Below the pieces are notes generated by a model. It was not told the DNA's origin. It saw only the letters and a program-made list of their open reading frames with translations, and ran no database searches. 64,000 nucleotides of DNA from Roseococcus pinisoli (GTDB lineage: Bacteria; Pseudomonadota; Alphaproteobacteria; Acetobacterales; Acetobacteraceae), in the NCBI RefSeq assembly GCF_018413645.1, contig NZ_JAHCDA010000003.1, positions 360,969 to 424,968 on the forward strand, written 5' to 3'. This document shows positions 45,305-54,080 of the stretch, piece after piece. Every line of letters begins with the position of its first letter. Within the stretch, counting starts at the first letter, position 1. A program made the translations under genes and the position numbers.

Positions 45305-46437
45305 CCGGCGGCTCCGCGCCTCTTCTGGCCCGGGCGGCGGTCATCGCCGTCGCGGCCATCTTCGGCCTCACCTACAGCCTGACCGCGCCGCTCATCGCGA
45401 TCGACCTCGCCCAGCGCGGGCTGGGGGAGACGGCGATTGGGCTCAACGCGGCCATGCATGCGGTCGGCGTCCTGCTGACGGCGCCGCTGCTGCCGCATCT
45501 CGTGGCCCGGTTCGGCGCGCGGCGCATGGTGGTCGGCGCGCTGCTTCTTTCGGCGGTGGTGGTGTCGCTCTTCCCGGCTATGCCGCTGGTCTGGCTGTGG
45601 TTCCCGCTTCGCCTGCTGCTGGGCTGCGCGGCGGAGACGCTCTTCGTCCTGTCGGAAACCTGGATCAACCATCTCTCCACCGACGAGACCCGGGCGCGCG
45701 CGATGGCTACCTATACCGCCGCGCTTTCCGCGGGTTTCGCGGTCGGGCCCTTCATCCTCTCGGTGGCGGGAACGGAGGGCGCGCGCTCCTACCTCATCGG
45801 CTCGGTTCTGGTGCTGTGCGCGGTGCCGCTGGTGGCGACGAAGCGGGTCGCGGCGCCGCATTTCGGCGAGGCGCCCAAGGCAGGGACGAGCCGCTACCTG
45901 CTGCTGGCGCCGGTGGCGATCGCGGCCACGGTCCTGAATGCCGCGATCGAGACCGCCGGCATGTCCTTCCTGGCCCTCTACGCCATGGCGGCGGGCTGGA
46001 CCGAGGCGGATGCGCCACGCCTCATCACCGCGCTGATGGTGGGCGCGATCCTGCTGCAATTGCCGATCGGCTGGCTGGGCGACCGGATGGATCGACGGCG
46101 GCTGGTGACGATGCTCGGCGTGATCTCCGCCGCCGGCGCACTCATCTGGCCCCTGGTGCTGGAGAGCGCGGTCCTGACCTATGCGACGCTTTTCATCTGG
46201 GGCGGTGCCTTCGTGGGCATCTACACCATCATGCTGACGGTGGTGGGCAGCCGCTTCAAGGGCACCGATCTCGTGGGGATCTATGCGGTGATGGGGATCG
46301 CCTGGGGCGTCGGTGCGCTGCTGGGCCCATCGCTGGCGGGGCTCATGATGGGGTTTTCGGCGCATGGGCTGCCGATCTTCGCGGCCCTGGCCTGCATCGC
46401 CTTTTGCGTTTTCCAGGTGACGCGCCAGAGTGATTGA
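45301..46437 (+). CDS. MFS transporter
   Basis: Major facilitator of 378 residues with about 12 hydrophobic helices. The loop 2-3 motif appears as LVARFGARRMVVGALLL and the equivalent half-site motif as WLGDRMDRRRLVTMLG, which fixes the internal two-fold arrangement. The substrate is unknown; efflux is plausible for this group. It is coupled by an ATGA overlap to the HdeD-fusion gene, suggesting a joint function. Confidence 0.88.
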   Translation: MTGGSAPLLARAAVIAVAAIFGLTYSLTAPLIAIDLAQRGLGETAIGLNAAMHAVGVLLTAPLLPHLVARFGARRMVVGALLLSAVVVSLFPAMPLVWLWFPLRLLLGCAAETLFVLSETWINHLSTDETRARAMATYTAALSAGFAVGPFILSVAGTEGARSYLIGSVLVLCAVPLVATKRVAAPHFGEAPKAGTSRYLLLAPVAIAATVLNAAIETAGMSFLALYAMAAGWTEADAPRLITALMVGAILLQLPIGWLGDRMDRRRLVTMLGVISAAGALIWPLVLESAVLTYATLFIWGGAFVGIYTIMLTVVGSRFKGTDLVGIYAVMGIAWGVGALLGPSLAGLMMGFSAHGLPIFAALACIAFCVFQVTRQSD

Positions 46438-46514
46438 AGGCGTGGGAATGGAGTGGTCGGGCGGCAAGCACGAATGCTGATCCGATCATCGAGACATTTG
46501 GCTGAGGGAAGTCG

Positions 46515-46688
46515 GTGAGCCTGAAGCGTCTCACGGTCCTTGTTCTGGCGCTCGGGTGCCAGACCAGCTGCGCCCCATCCCCACCGGCGGTGGAAGCCGA
46601 TCGCTGTGTCGTGACGCCTCACAATCTCGTGGAATGCTCGCCGATCGTTGGCGACGGCGCGCCTGACGGTGATGCCGGACGCGAATAG
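46515..46688 (+). CDS. small lipoprotein-like or secreted peptide (57 aa)
   Basis: A short reading frame starting at GTG with a GAGGGAAG site about 4-6 nt upstream. The 57 residues begin MSLKRLTVLVLALGC, a positively charged and hydrophobic leader ending in a cysteine that could be lipidated, although ALGC is only an approximate lipobox. Three further cysteines follow (TSC, DRCVV, VECSP). It resembles small entericidin-like or lipoprotein peptides only in general form. It is not recognised as a family. Confidence 0.5.
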   Translation: MSLKRLTVLVLALGCQTSCAPSPPAVEADRCVVTPHNLVECSPIVGDGAPDGDAGRE

Positions 46689-46735
46689 CCACGGCGCAGG
46701 ATCCAGGACGGCATCAAACTGCATCCAAACGGCGG

Positions 46736-46756
46736 GAGGGCGGCGCATCCGCCCTC
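46736..46756. terminator. hairpin between the small lipoprotein gene and psiF-like gene
   Basis: GAGGGCGG and CCGCCCTC form a perfect 8-bp stem with a five-base loop. It lies between two convergent genes and could end transcription from either side. No long T-run follows. Confidence 0.55.
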
Positions 46757-46783
46757 AAGCCACCGATGACAAGCGTGCCTCCG

Positions 46784-47215
46784 TCAGTCCGTGCTCGCGC
46801 CGTGGCCCGCCAGGCACTCGGTCATGAAGGAGCGGCGGGCGGTGCCGGCCAGCTGACGCGAGGTGGCGGTGGTGTTGCAGCTGCGCATGCGCTCCTGCTG
46901 CGCGGCCTGGGCGGCGCTGGGCTCATGGCCGGAGGCGGCCGGCGTTCGCCCGGCCAGGCATTCCGACATGAAGGAGCGACGCGCGTCTGCGGTCAGGTGG
47001 CGCGAGGTGGCGGTGGCATTGCAGCTGCGCATCCGTTCCTGCTGCGCTGCCTGGGCAGCACTCGGCTGCCGCGCGGCCGGCGAGGCGGGCGCTGCCGCGC
47101 CAGCAGGAGCGGTCGTGCTGGGGGGCACGGCCGGGGCTGTGCCCTGAGCCAGGGCTGCGGGCGGCATGGCGAAAGCGGTGACGGTCAGCAGGCCAGCAAC
47201 AAGAAAGCGGATCAT
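46784..47215 (-). CDS. PsiF-repeat periplasmic protein
   Basis: 143 residues from the ATG at 47215. A signal peptide ends in PPAALAQG, then an Ala/Pro-rich linker, then two copies of the PsiF repeat (QERMRSCNATATSRHLTAD and QERMRSCNTTATSRQLAGT), each ending in FM-x-ECL and holding two cysteines. PsiF is a phosphate-starvation-inducible protein in enterics with no settled role. Repeats begin about residues 57 and 103. A longer upstream frame lacks a signal peptide and is unlikely. Confidence 0.85.
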   Translation of the reverse strand: MIRFLVAGLLTVTAFAMPPAALAQGTAPAVPPSTTAPAGAAAPASPAARQPSAAQAAQQERMRSCNATATSRHLTADARRSFMSECLAGRTPAASGHEPSAAQAAQQERMRSCNTTATSRQLAGTARRSFMTECLAGHGASTD

Positions 47216-47747
47216 CGCATTGTCCTCCCTGGGTCTTTGATCACAGCCGGTGCGGTGCCCGAGAAGCAAATGACGATCGCGCAACTTGGCCGTCTGGGCT
47301 TCGGCTGGCTGATGCCTCGTCCGGTCGCCGGTCCAGAGAGGCCACCTACTCAATCCAACGGCGAAGAAGGCTAGGGCCTACTTCCACAGGTGGGCGAGAA
47401 TGGGCAGCGGCAGCACCTTCGGTCTTCCGGGGCCTGGGCACGAGGTCGTTGCGGGTCAGGCCCATCTGCACCCTCCGAGCACCATAGGAGATGCAGGCCA
47501 GACGCTCCTGCGGTCCACAGGGGCTGGTCCTTCGCTAGGCGCCGCGACGGACCGAAAGGATCGCACCTCGGACGTGCCGGAGAGAATCGGCCGGGGGCTG
47601 TGCATGCTCGCCGCATGATGGATCGAGAGTGGACGGCGATAAGGGTGCACGGGGTTTGCGTGACTATTCGCGATCCGTAGCGGACAACCACGAACCGTAG
47701 CCGCACCTCATGGAGCGGCGGTTACTCAACAAAATCAATGGAATGAA
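47216..47747. other. 532-nt region without a recognisable gene
   Basis: Short reading frames occur on both strands but none has a convincing ribosome site, signal or family resemblance. A minus-strand frame ending near 47350 reads like the end of a decayed gene (GLTRNDLVPRPRKTEG) but could not be identified. No hairpin of note, repeat or attachment site was found next to the tRNA 3' end at 47748. Confidence 0.5.
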
Positions 47748-47822
47748 TGGTGGGCGCTACAGGGATTGAACCTGTGACCCCTTCCGTGTCAGGGAAGTGC
47801 TCTCCCGCTGAGCTAAGCGCCC
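47748..47822 (-). tRNA. tRNA-Val (GAC)
   Basis: The minus strand gives a full cloverleaf: acceptor GGGCGCT paired with AGCGCCC, D-loop region TAGCTCAGCGGGAGAGC, anticodon stem CTTCC/GGAAG around the loop CTGACAC with anticodon GAC, T-arm ACAGGTTCAATCCCTGT, discriminator A and an encoded CCA. It lies about 60 nt downstream of the minus-strand gene at 47883-48833. Confidence 0.97.
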
Positions 47823-47882
47823 GTTCGGGGGGTCATCTAGCGAAGTCGCGCGAAGGCGACAAGCCCCACCCCCTCCATCATT

Positions 47883-48833
47883 TCATCCTTGTGTCAGACC
47901 GGCCCGGCGCATCAGCGTCGTGAGCTTGTCGCGCTCGCGTCGCCAGAGCGCTTCGGCCTCCTCCGGTCCCGCGCTCACCGGGTCGTTTCCGCTCTGCTCG
48001 ATGCGCTCGCGCAGGCCGGGATCGTTCACCGCCGCCCCGAAAGCCTGGGAAATCCGCCGCCGCAGCGGCATGGGCGTGCCGGGCGGCGAGAAGATCATCA
48101 TCCAGGTCGAGAGTTCGTAGCCCGGAACGATCTCGCCCATCGCGGGCACGTCGGGCAGGTTCGGCCGGCGCGCGGCGCCCGTCACCGCGATCGCCCGCCC
48201 GCGCTCGGTTCGCAGCACGGGAGAGAAACTGCTTTCGCTGATGATGCACGAATCGACGCGGCCGCCGGCCACCTCGCGCGCGGCATCGGCACCGCCCCGG
48301 AAGGGGACGTGCTCCAACCGGACATCGGCCAGCGACTGCAGGAGCTCGCCCATCAGGTGGCCGATATGCGCGATGCCCGGCGTGCCGAAGGTGACCTCGC
48401 CGGGGCGGCGCCTGGCCTCGGCGAGGAAGGCGCGCAGGTCGTCGCCCGGGAATCCGGCTCTCATCCCCAGGACGTAGGGCGCCGCGGTGATCTGCGCGCA
48501 AATGGGCATGGCGGCGTAGTCGAAGGTCATGCCGCGATGGGCGAGGGCGCCGGTGATGGTGGTCGCGCCTTCCAGCATCAGGGTGTGGCCATCCGGCGGC
48601 GACTGCGCAACGAAACCTGCGCCGATCGCCCCGGCCGCTCCGGTCCTGTTCTCGACGATCAGCGGTTGGCCGAGGTGCTCCGACACTTTCGGCTGCAGGA
48701 TCCGCGCGACCGTGTCGGCCACGCCGCCTGCCGAATACGGAATGATCAGCCGGACGGGTCGGTCCTGGAGGGTCTGGGCGGAGACGACGGCTGGCGCCCA
48801 AAGGGGTGCGAGCAGCACGGCCCGGCGAAGCAT
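47883..48833 (-). CDS. Bug/TctC-type substrate-binding protein (second copy in window)
   Basis: 316-residue periplasmic receptor of the Bug family. A signal peptide (LLAPLWAPAVVSAQ) precedes the family start LQDRPVRLIIPYSAGGVADTV; VENRTGAAGAIGAGFVAQ follows. Compared with the first Bug protein it shares the fold but not close identity. No membrane transporter genes adjoin it. It is divergent from the first oligopeptide-binding protein gene across 263 nt, which suggests common regulation is possible but not shown. Confidence 0.9.
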   Translation of the reverse strand: MLRRAVLLAPLWAPAVVSAQTLQDRPVRLIIPYSAGGVADTVARILQPKVSEHLGQPLIVENRTGAAGAIGAGFVAQSPPDGHTLMLEGATTITGALAHRGMTFDYAAMPICAQITAAPYVLGMRAGFPGDDLRAFLAEARRRPGEVTFGTPGIAHIGHLMGELLQSLADVRLEHVPFRGGADAAREVAGGRVDSCIISESSFSPVLRTERGRAIAVTGAARRPNLPDVPAMGEIVPGYELSTWMMIFSPPGTPMPLRRRISQAFGAAVNDPGLRERIEQSGNDPVSAGPEEAEALWRRERDKLTTLMRRAGLTQG

Positions 48834-49096
48834 GGCATTCCTCCCTTATTGTTTTTTCCAGCAGACCGCGGCCATGGTCGCTCTGTCCAGCACGCAAGTG
48901 CGGCCTATTCCGAAGCCGTTCGGCGATTATCGGTGTAAGATCCGTCGTCGCATGGAGGACAATGCGGGCAGGCTGCTTCGGCCATGCCCCCGGTTTGGGC
49001 AGACGGGCCCTGCGATCGCCTGTTGTCCTGCTCCAACCGCTTGACCTATGTGTCCCGGCACCAAGAAACTCCACCACTGGTATGAGGAGCCTACCG

Positions 49097-50677
49097 ATGA
49101 AACGCCGTAACCTCCTGGCTGGTGCCGCCTCGGCGGCCCTGGCCGGTCCCGCATTGGCTCAGCCGGCGCGAAATCGCGTGCTCACGATGGTTCCGCAGGC
49201 CAATCTCACCAGCCTCGATCCCATCTGGACGACGGCGAACATCACCCGCAACCACGGGCATATGATCTACGACACGCTGTATGGCGTGAATGGCAGCTTC
49301 CAGGTGTCGCCGCAGATGGCCGCGGGCCATGTGGTGGAGGATGACGGCAAGACCGTCATCATCACGCTGCGCGACGGCCTGAAGTTCCATGACGGCGAGC
49401 GCGTCCGCGCGCAGGACGTGGTGCCCAGCCTCACGCGCTGGATGCGCCGCAACCCGATGGCGCAGAAGCTGGCCACCGTGACCGATGCGGTCGAGGTGGT
49501 GGACGACAAGCGAATCCGCTTCCGCCTGAAGAAGCCCTTCCCGCTGCTGTTCCAGGCGCTGGCCCAGGTGTCGAACAGCCCGGCCTTCATCATGCCCGAG
49601 CGCGTCGCCCAGACCGACGCCTTCACGCAGGTGCGCGAGACGATCGGCAGCGGCCCCTTCGCCTTCAAGACGGACGAGTTCAATTCCGGCAGCCGCGTCG
49701 TCTACACGCGCTTCGCAGATTACGTGCCGCTCTCCAGCGGCACGCCCAGCCTCACGGCGGGTCCGAAGGTCGTGAATTTCGATCGCGTCGAGTGGAACAT
49801 CATCACCGATGCCGCCACCTCGGCCGCCGCCCTGCAGACCGGTGAGATCGACTGGTACGAGCAGCCGCCGCCGGAGATCCAGCAGCTGCTGCGCCGCAAC
49901 CGCAACGTGAAGATCGAGGCGATCGACCCGCTGCCGCTCACCGCCGTCCTGCGCTTCAATCACCTCCACGCGCCGTTCAACGACAAGAAGCTGCGCCAGG
50001 CGCTGCTGCCCGCCATCTCCCAGGCGGACTTCATGGCGGCGGTCGTGGGCGACGAGCCCCAGAACTACGACGCGCAGTGCGGCATCTTCACCCCGGGCAC
50101 GCCGCTCGCGAATGATGCCGGCATGTCGGTCCTCAACGGGCCGCGCAGCGTCGACCGTGCGAAGGAGCTCATGCGGGCGGCGGGCTACACCAACCAGCCC
50201 ATGCGCCTGATCGGCCCGACCGACATCCTGGCGCCTTCGGCCCTGACGCAGGTGGGCGCGGATCTCGTGCGCCGCCTCGGCTTCAACGCCGATATCGTGC
50301 TGACGGACTGGGGCACCACCGTGCAGCGCCGCACTTCGCGCGAGCCGGTGGACAAGGGTGGCTGGAGCATGCTGCTCACCTCCTTCTCGTCCTTCGACTT
50401 CGTCAATCCGGCGGCGCATTTCCCGCTGCGCGGCAATGGCACCGACGCCTGGTTCGGCTGGCCCAACGTCCCCCGGCTCGAGGAGCTGCGGGACAGCTGG
50501 TTCGATGCCCCCAACCTCGCTGCCGAGCAGGCGATCGCCCGCGAGATGCAGACCGTGGCGCTCGACGAACTGCCCTACATCCCCGTGGGCGCCTACAAGT
50601 CCATTACGGCGCTGCGGAGCAACCTCGTGGATCGCGTTTCGGGCCTGGCGCTCTTCTGGGGCATCCGGCGCACGTGA
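49097..50677 (+). CDS. ABC transporter substrate-binding protein, family 5 (receptor 1 of 4)
   Basis: Periplasmic peptide or oligo-solute receptor (SBP family 5, DppA/OppA-like), 526 residues from the ATG at 49097. The leader MKRRNLLAGAASAALAGPALAQ has a twin-arginine followed by a hydrophobic stretch, so Tat export is possible. Family motifs include LTSLDPIWTTANITRN near the start, LRDGLKFHDGERV, and the final ITALRSNLVDRV region. Three paralogues of nearly the same length follow. A frame extending further upstream is not supported. Confidence 0.9.
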   Translation: MKRRNLLAGAASAALAGPALAQPARNRVLTMVPQANLTSLDPIWTTANITRNHGHMIYDTLYGVNGSFQVSPQMAAGHVVEDDGKTVIITLRDGLKFHDGERVRAQDVVPSLTRWMRRNPMAQKLATVTDAVEVVDDKRIRFRLKKPFPLLFQALAQVSNSPAFIMPERVAQTDAFTQVRETIGSGPFAFKTDEFNSGSRVVYTRFADYVPLSSGTPSLTAGPKVVNFDRVEWNIITDAATSAAALQTGEIDWYEQPPPEIQQLLRRNRNVKIEAIDPLPLTAVLRFNHLHAPFNDKKLRQALLPAISQADFMAAVVGDEPQNYDAQCGIFTPGTPLANDAGMSVLNGPRSVDRAKELMRAAGYTNQPMRLIGPTDILAPSALTQVGADLVRRLGFNADIVLTDWGTTVQRRTSREPVDKGGWSMLLTSFSSFDFVNPAAHFPLRGNGTDAWFGWPNVPRLEELRDSWFDAPNLAAEQAIAREMQTVALDELPYIPVGAYKSITALRSNLVDRVSGLALFWGIRRT

Positions 50678-50693
50678 TCTGACGGAAAAGCGA

Positions 50694-50747
50694 GGGCGGG
50701 GGGCCGTCGCCTCCCGCCCGTCATGCCCCATGGCGATTCGCCATGGG
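50694..50747 (+). terminator. two hairpins between receptors 1 and 2
   Basis: GGGCGGG (50694-50700) pairs with CCCGCCC (50713-50719). A second perfect stem, CCCATGGCG-ATT-CGCCATGGG (50727-50747), has 9 pairs and a three-base loop. They lie between the stop at 50677 and the next start at 50770. They may reduce read-through or stabilise the upstream mRNA. Confidence 0.5.
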
Positions 50748-50769
50748 TTCACAAAAAGCGGAGGCGACG

Positions 50770-52350
50770 ATGATCCAGAGGCGTGGCGTATTGGCGGCGA
50801 CGGCGGTTGGTGTCGCCGCGCCCAGCGTGGTGGGTGCCCAGGGTGGGGCGCAGCGCCTCCTCCGCGTCATTCCGCAGGCGAACCTGACCAGCCTGGATCC
50901 GGTCTGGACCACGGCGGTGGTCACCCGCAACAACGCCTTCATGGTCTTCGACCAGATCTGCGCCCAGGATTCCAAGGGCGAGATCAGGCCGCAAATGGCC
51001 GAGGGCTGGTCGCTCGCCGATGACCGGCTGAGCCTGACCTTCACGCTGCGCGAAGGCCTCGTCTTCCACGACGGTCAGAAGGTGACCTCGCGGGACGTCG
51101 TTGCCTCGATCAAGCGCTGGTCGCGTCGCGATCCCTTCATGCAGGTGCTCCAGCCGAGCGTCGCCGAGGTCGAGGCGATGGACGACCGCCGCTTCCGCTT
51201 CCGCCTGCATCGTCCGGTCCCCCTGCTGCTCCAGGCGCTGGGCCAGACGCAGTTTCCCTGCTTCGTCATGCCGGAGCGCATCGCGAGCACGGACGCCTTC
51301 ACGCAGATCCGCGAGGCCGTGGGCAGCGGTCCCTTCCGCTTCCTGGCGAATGAATGGAATCCCGGCCAGCGGGCCGTCTGGGCGAAGCACGACGGCTATG
51401 TGCCGCGGCAGGAGCCCGTCGACGGCTTGGCCGGCGGCCGCACCCCGCGCATCGAGCGCGTCGAGTGGACCATCATCACCGACCCCGCCACCAGCGCCAA
51501 CGCCATGACGCTCGGCGAGCAGGACTACTGGGAATATCCCCTGCACGACCTGCTGCCCGTGATGCGCCGCTCGCGCGATCTGGTGGTGGAGCAGCGACTG
51601 CTGGACGGCACCTACGGCATCGCGCGCTTCAACACGCTGCAGCCTCCCTTCAACAATCCCGCCATCCGGCGCGCCGTGGCGATGGCGGTGAACCAGCGCG
51701 ACTACATGACCGCCGTCGCGGGCTCCGACCCCCAGGGCTGGGGCGTCTGCGAGGGCGTCTTCACCTGCGGCACGCCGCTGGCCAACGAGGCCGGCAGCGA
51801 GATCCTGAAGACCCATAACGTCGAGCGCGCCCGCGCCGCACTTCGCGAGGCCGGCTACAACAACGAAAAGGTCGTGCTGATCGCGCCGAGCGACTATCCG
51901 CAGATCAATGCGCTCTCCCTCGTGACCGCCGATCTGCTGCAGCGCATCGGCATGAACCTCGAGCTCGTCTCGGCCGACTGGGGCACGCTGATCCAGCGCC
52001 GCGCCAGCAAGGAGCCGGTGGAGCGGGGCGGCTGGAGCATCGTTCACACCACGGCTTCCGGCCAGTCGCTCACCATGCCGGTCTTCCACCTCTTCCTGCG
52101 TGCCAACGGGGCGAATGCCTGGTTCGGCTGGCCGGACGACGCCGAGATCGAGCGGCTGCGCACCGCCTGGGTCAACTCGGACAGCCCCGAGGAAGGGCGC
52201 ACCATCGCCGAGCAGCTCAACCGACGCGCCATGGAGGTCATGGCCTACATCCCCCTCGGCTATTATTGGCAGCCGAGTGCCTGGCGCCGGAACCTCACCG
52301 GCGTCTTCCGTACTCCCGCGACCGTTTTCTGGAACATTGGAAAGAGCTAA
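50770..52350 (+). CDS. ABC transporter substrate-binding protein, family 5 (receptor 2 of 4)
   Basis: 526-residue receptor. The ATG at 50770, preceded by GGAGG, starts MIQRRGVLAATAVGVAAP; an ATG 27 nt further upstream lacks such a site. It shares with the other copies the segments LTSLDPVWTTAVVTRNNAF, LREGLVFHDGQKVTSRDVVA and SADWGTLIQRR. The ligand cleft cannot be interpreted from sequence alone. Receptor 3 begins only 5 nt after its stop, so the two are co-transcribed. Confidence 0.9.
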   Translation: MIQRRGVLAATAVGVAAPSVVGAQGGAQRLLRVIPQANLTSLDPVWTTAVVTRNNAFMVFDQICAQDSKGEIRPQMAEGWSLADDRLSLTFTLREGLVFHDGQKVTSRDVVASIKRWSRRDPFMQVLQPSVAEVEAMDDRRFRFRLHRPVPLLLQALGQTQFPCFVMPERIASTDAFTQIREAVGSGPFRFLANEWNPGQRAVWAKHDGYVPRQEPVDGLAGGRTPRIERVEWTIITDPATSANAMTLGEQDYWEYPLHDLLPVMRRSRDLVVEQRLLDGTYGIARFNTLQPPFNNPAIRRAVAMAVNQRDYMTAVAGSDPQGWGVCEGVFTCGTPLANEAGSEILKTHNVERARAALREAGYNNEKVVLIAPSDYPQINALSLVTADLLQRIGMNLELVSADWGTLIQRRASKEPVERGGWSIVHTTASGQSLTMPVFHLFLRANGANAWFGWPDDAEIERLRTAWVNSDSPEEGRTIAEQLNRRAMEVMAYIPLGYYWQPSAWRRNLTGVFRTPATVFWNIGKS

Positions 52351-52355
52351 TCGTT

Positions 52356-53942
52356 ATGTTGATTTCCCGCAGGGCCGGCCTTGGTGGTGCGGCGGCCATT
52401 CTTGCCGCACCGCGTCTCGGCTCCGCGCAGCTTGCCTCCCGCACGCTTCGCTTCCTTCCGCAAGCCAATCTCGCCAGCCTCGATCCGGTCTGGAGCACGG
52501 CGACCATCGTCCGCAACCACGGGCTGATGATCTATGATCTTCTCTACGGTCTGGACTCCAACTACGAGGCGCGCCCGCAGATGGCGGCCGGCCATGAGAT
52601 CAGCGCCGATGGGCTGACCTGGAACATCCGGCTGCGCGACGGCCTGAAGTTCCATGACGGCGAGCCGGTGCGGGCGCGCGACTGCGTGGCCTCCATCCTG
52701 CGCTGGTCGAAGCGGGACGTGCTGGGCAGCCGGCTGGTCGCCCTGGGCGAGGAAGTCTCGGCGCCGGACGACCAGACCATCCGGATCCGGCTGAAGAAGC
52801 CCTGGCCCGGCCTCGCCTGGGCGCTCGGCAAGCCCTCTGCCAATATTTGCGCCATCATGCCCGAGCGCGTGGCACAGACCGATCCCTTCACGCAGATCAA
52901 CGATCCCACCGGCAGCGGTCCGTTCCGCTTCCGGCGCGACCTGTTCCGCCCGGGCGACGTCGCCATCTACGAGCGCTTCGACGGCTACGTGCCACGCTCC
53001 GAGCCGACGGATTTCATGACCGGGGCGAAGCAGGTGCATTTCGACCGCGTCGAATGGCGCGTGATGCCCGATCCGGCCACGGCGGGTGCCGCGCTCCAGA
53101 ACAACGAGGGCGACTGGCTCGAATCGCCGCTGACCGATCTGCTGCCGCTGCTGCGCCGCAACCGCGACATCGAGGTCGGCGTGATCAATCCGGCCGGCAA
53201 CATGGGCGTGCTGCGCTTCAACTTCCTGCACAAGCCCTTCGACGACCTGGCCGTCCGCCGCTCGATTCTCTCCGCCGTGAACCAGCGCGACTTCATGGAT
53301 GCGGCGATCGGCACGGACCGTGCGCTCTCCGTCGTGCCCTGCGGCGTCTTCACGCCGGGCACGCCGCTCGCCAACGACGCGGGGCTGGAGGTCCTGTCCG
53401 GCCGTCGCGACCTCGACGCCGCGAAGGCCGCGCTGCGCGCCTCCTCCTATGACGGGCGGCGCATCGCCATGATGTCGGCGACCGACATGCCGGTGATCCA
53501 GAACCTGTCCGAGGTCGCGGCGGACCTGCTGCGGCGCGTCGGCTTCAACATCGACTTCCCGGCGATGGACTGGGGCACGCAGATCCAGCGGCGTACCAAT
53601 CGCGGCCCGGTTGAGCAGGGGGGCTGGAGCGTCTTCTGCACGACGTGGGAAGGCCTCGACGTCTCGGTGCCCGGCAGCCATCAGCCGCTGCGCGGCAACG
53701 GCGCGCAGGCCTGGTCCGGCTGGCCGACCATGCCGCGGCTGGAGGCCCTTCGCGAGCAATGGTTCGACGCGGCGGATCAGGCTTCGGCCAAGCGCATCGC
53801 CGAAGAGATCCAGCGCGTGGCCTGGGAGGAAGTCCCCTTCATTCCGCTCGGCCTTGTGCGGCCGCCGCAGGCCTGGCGCCGCAGCATCACCGGGATCGTG
53901 CGTGGCGGTCCGGCCCTGTTCTGGGGTGTGCGCCGCGCCTGA
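52356..53942 (+). CDS. ABC transporter substrate-binding protein, family 5 (receptor 3 of 4)
   Basis: 528-residue receptor from the ATG at 52356. The leader MLISRRAGLGGAAAILAAPRL has a twin-arginine and a hydrophobic core. Conserved segments are LASLDPVWSTATIVRNHGL, LRDGLKFHDGEPVRARDCVA and AMDWGTQIQRRTNRG. It ends 9 nt before a sigma-54-type promoter that serves receptor 4, so the 3' end of this gene may contain upstream activator sites. Confidence 0.9.
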   Translation: MLISRRAGLGGAAAILAAPRLGSAQLASRTLRFLPQANLASLDPVWSTATIVRNHGLMIYDLLYGLDSNYEARPQMAAGHEISADGLTWNIRLRDGLKFHDGEPVRARDCVASILRWSKRDVLGSRLVALGEEVSAPDDQTIRIRLKKPWPGLAWALGKPSANICAIMPERVAQTDPFTQINDPTGSGPFRFRRDLFRPGDVAIYERFDGYVPRSEPTDFMTGAKQVHFDRVEWRVMPDPATAGAALQNNEGDWLESPLTDLLPLLRRNRDIEVGVINPAGNMGVLRFNFLHKPFDDLAVRRSILSAVNQRDFMDAAIGTDRALSVVPCGVFTPGTPLANDAGLEVLSGRRDLDAAKAALRASSYDGRRIAMMSATDMPVIQNLSEVAADLLRRVGFNIDFPAMDWGTQIQRRTNRGPVEQGGWSVFCTTWEGLDVSVPGSHQPLRGNGAQAWSGWPTMPRLEALREQWFDAADQASAKRIAEEIQRVAWEEVPFIPLGLVRPPQAWRRSITGIVRGGPALFWGVRRA

Positions 53943-53951
53943 TTCGTTTCC

Positions 53952-53967
53952 TGGCACGATGATTGCT
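53952..53967 (+). promoter_or_regulatory. sigma-54 (RpoN) promoter upstream of receptor 4 and dppBCDF
   Basis: TGGCACG-ATGA-TTGCT matches the sigma-54 consensus TGGCACG-N4-TTGCW at every defined position. The -24 GG is at 53953-53954 and the -12 GC at 53965-53966, with the required ten bases between. It lies 9 nt after the receptor 3 stop and 114 nt before the receptor 4 ATG. An enhancer-binding activator, such as NtrC, would be needed; no site for it was recognised. Confidence 0.75.
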
Positions 53968-54080
53968 CCACCGTCGGGTGGGGGCATGTTGCGGCGCAGT
54001 AGCGCTGGCTTCTTGCCCAACGGTGGTGCAACTTCAGCTCAACACGGCGGCAGGCCGGGGAGCTAACGGGAGACAGATGA

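Noticed and set aside
47390-47680. 96-residue plus-strand frame in the tRNA-flanking gap
   Set aside because: No ribosome site, no family resemblance, and Arg/Pro/Gly-biased composition like other shadow frames.
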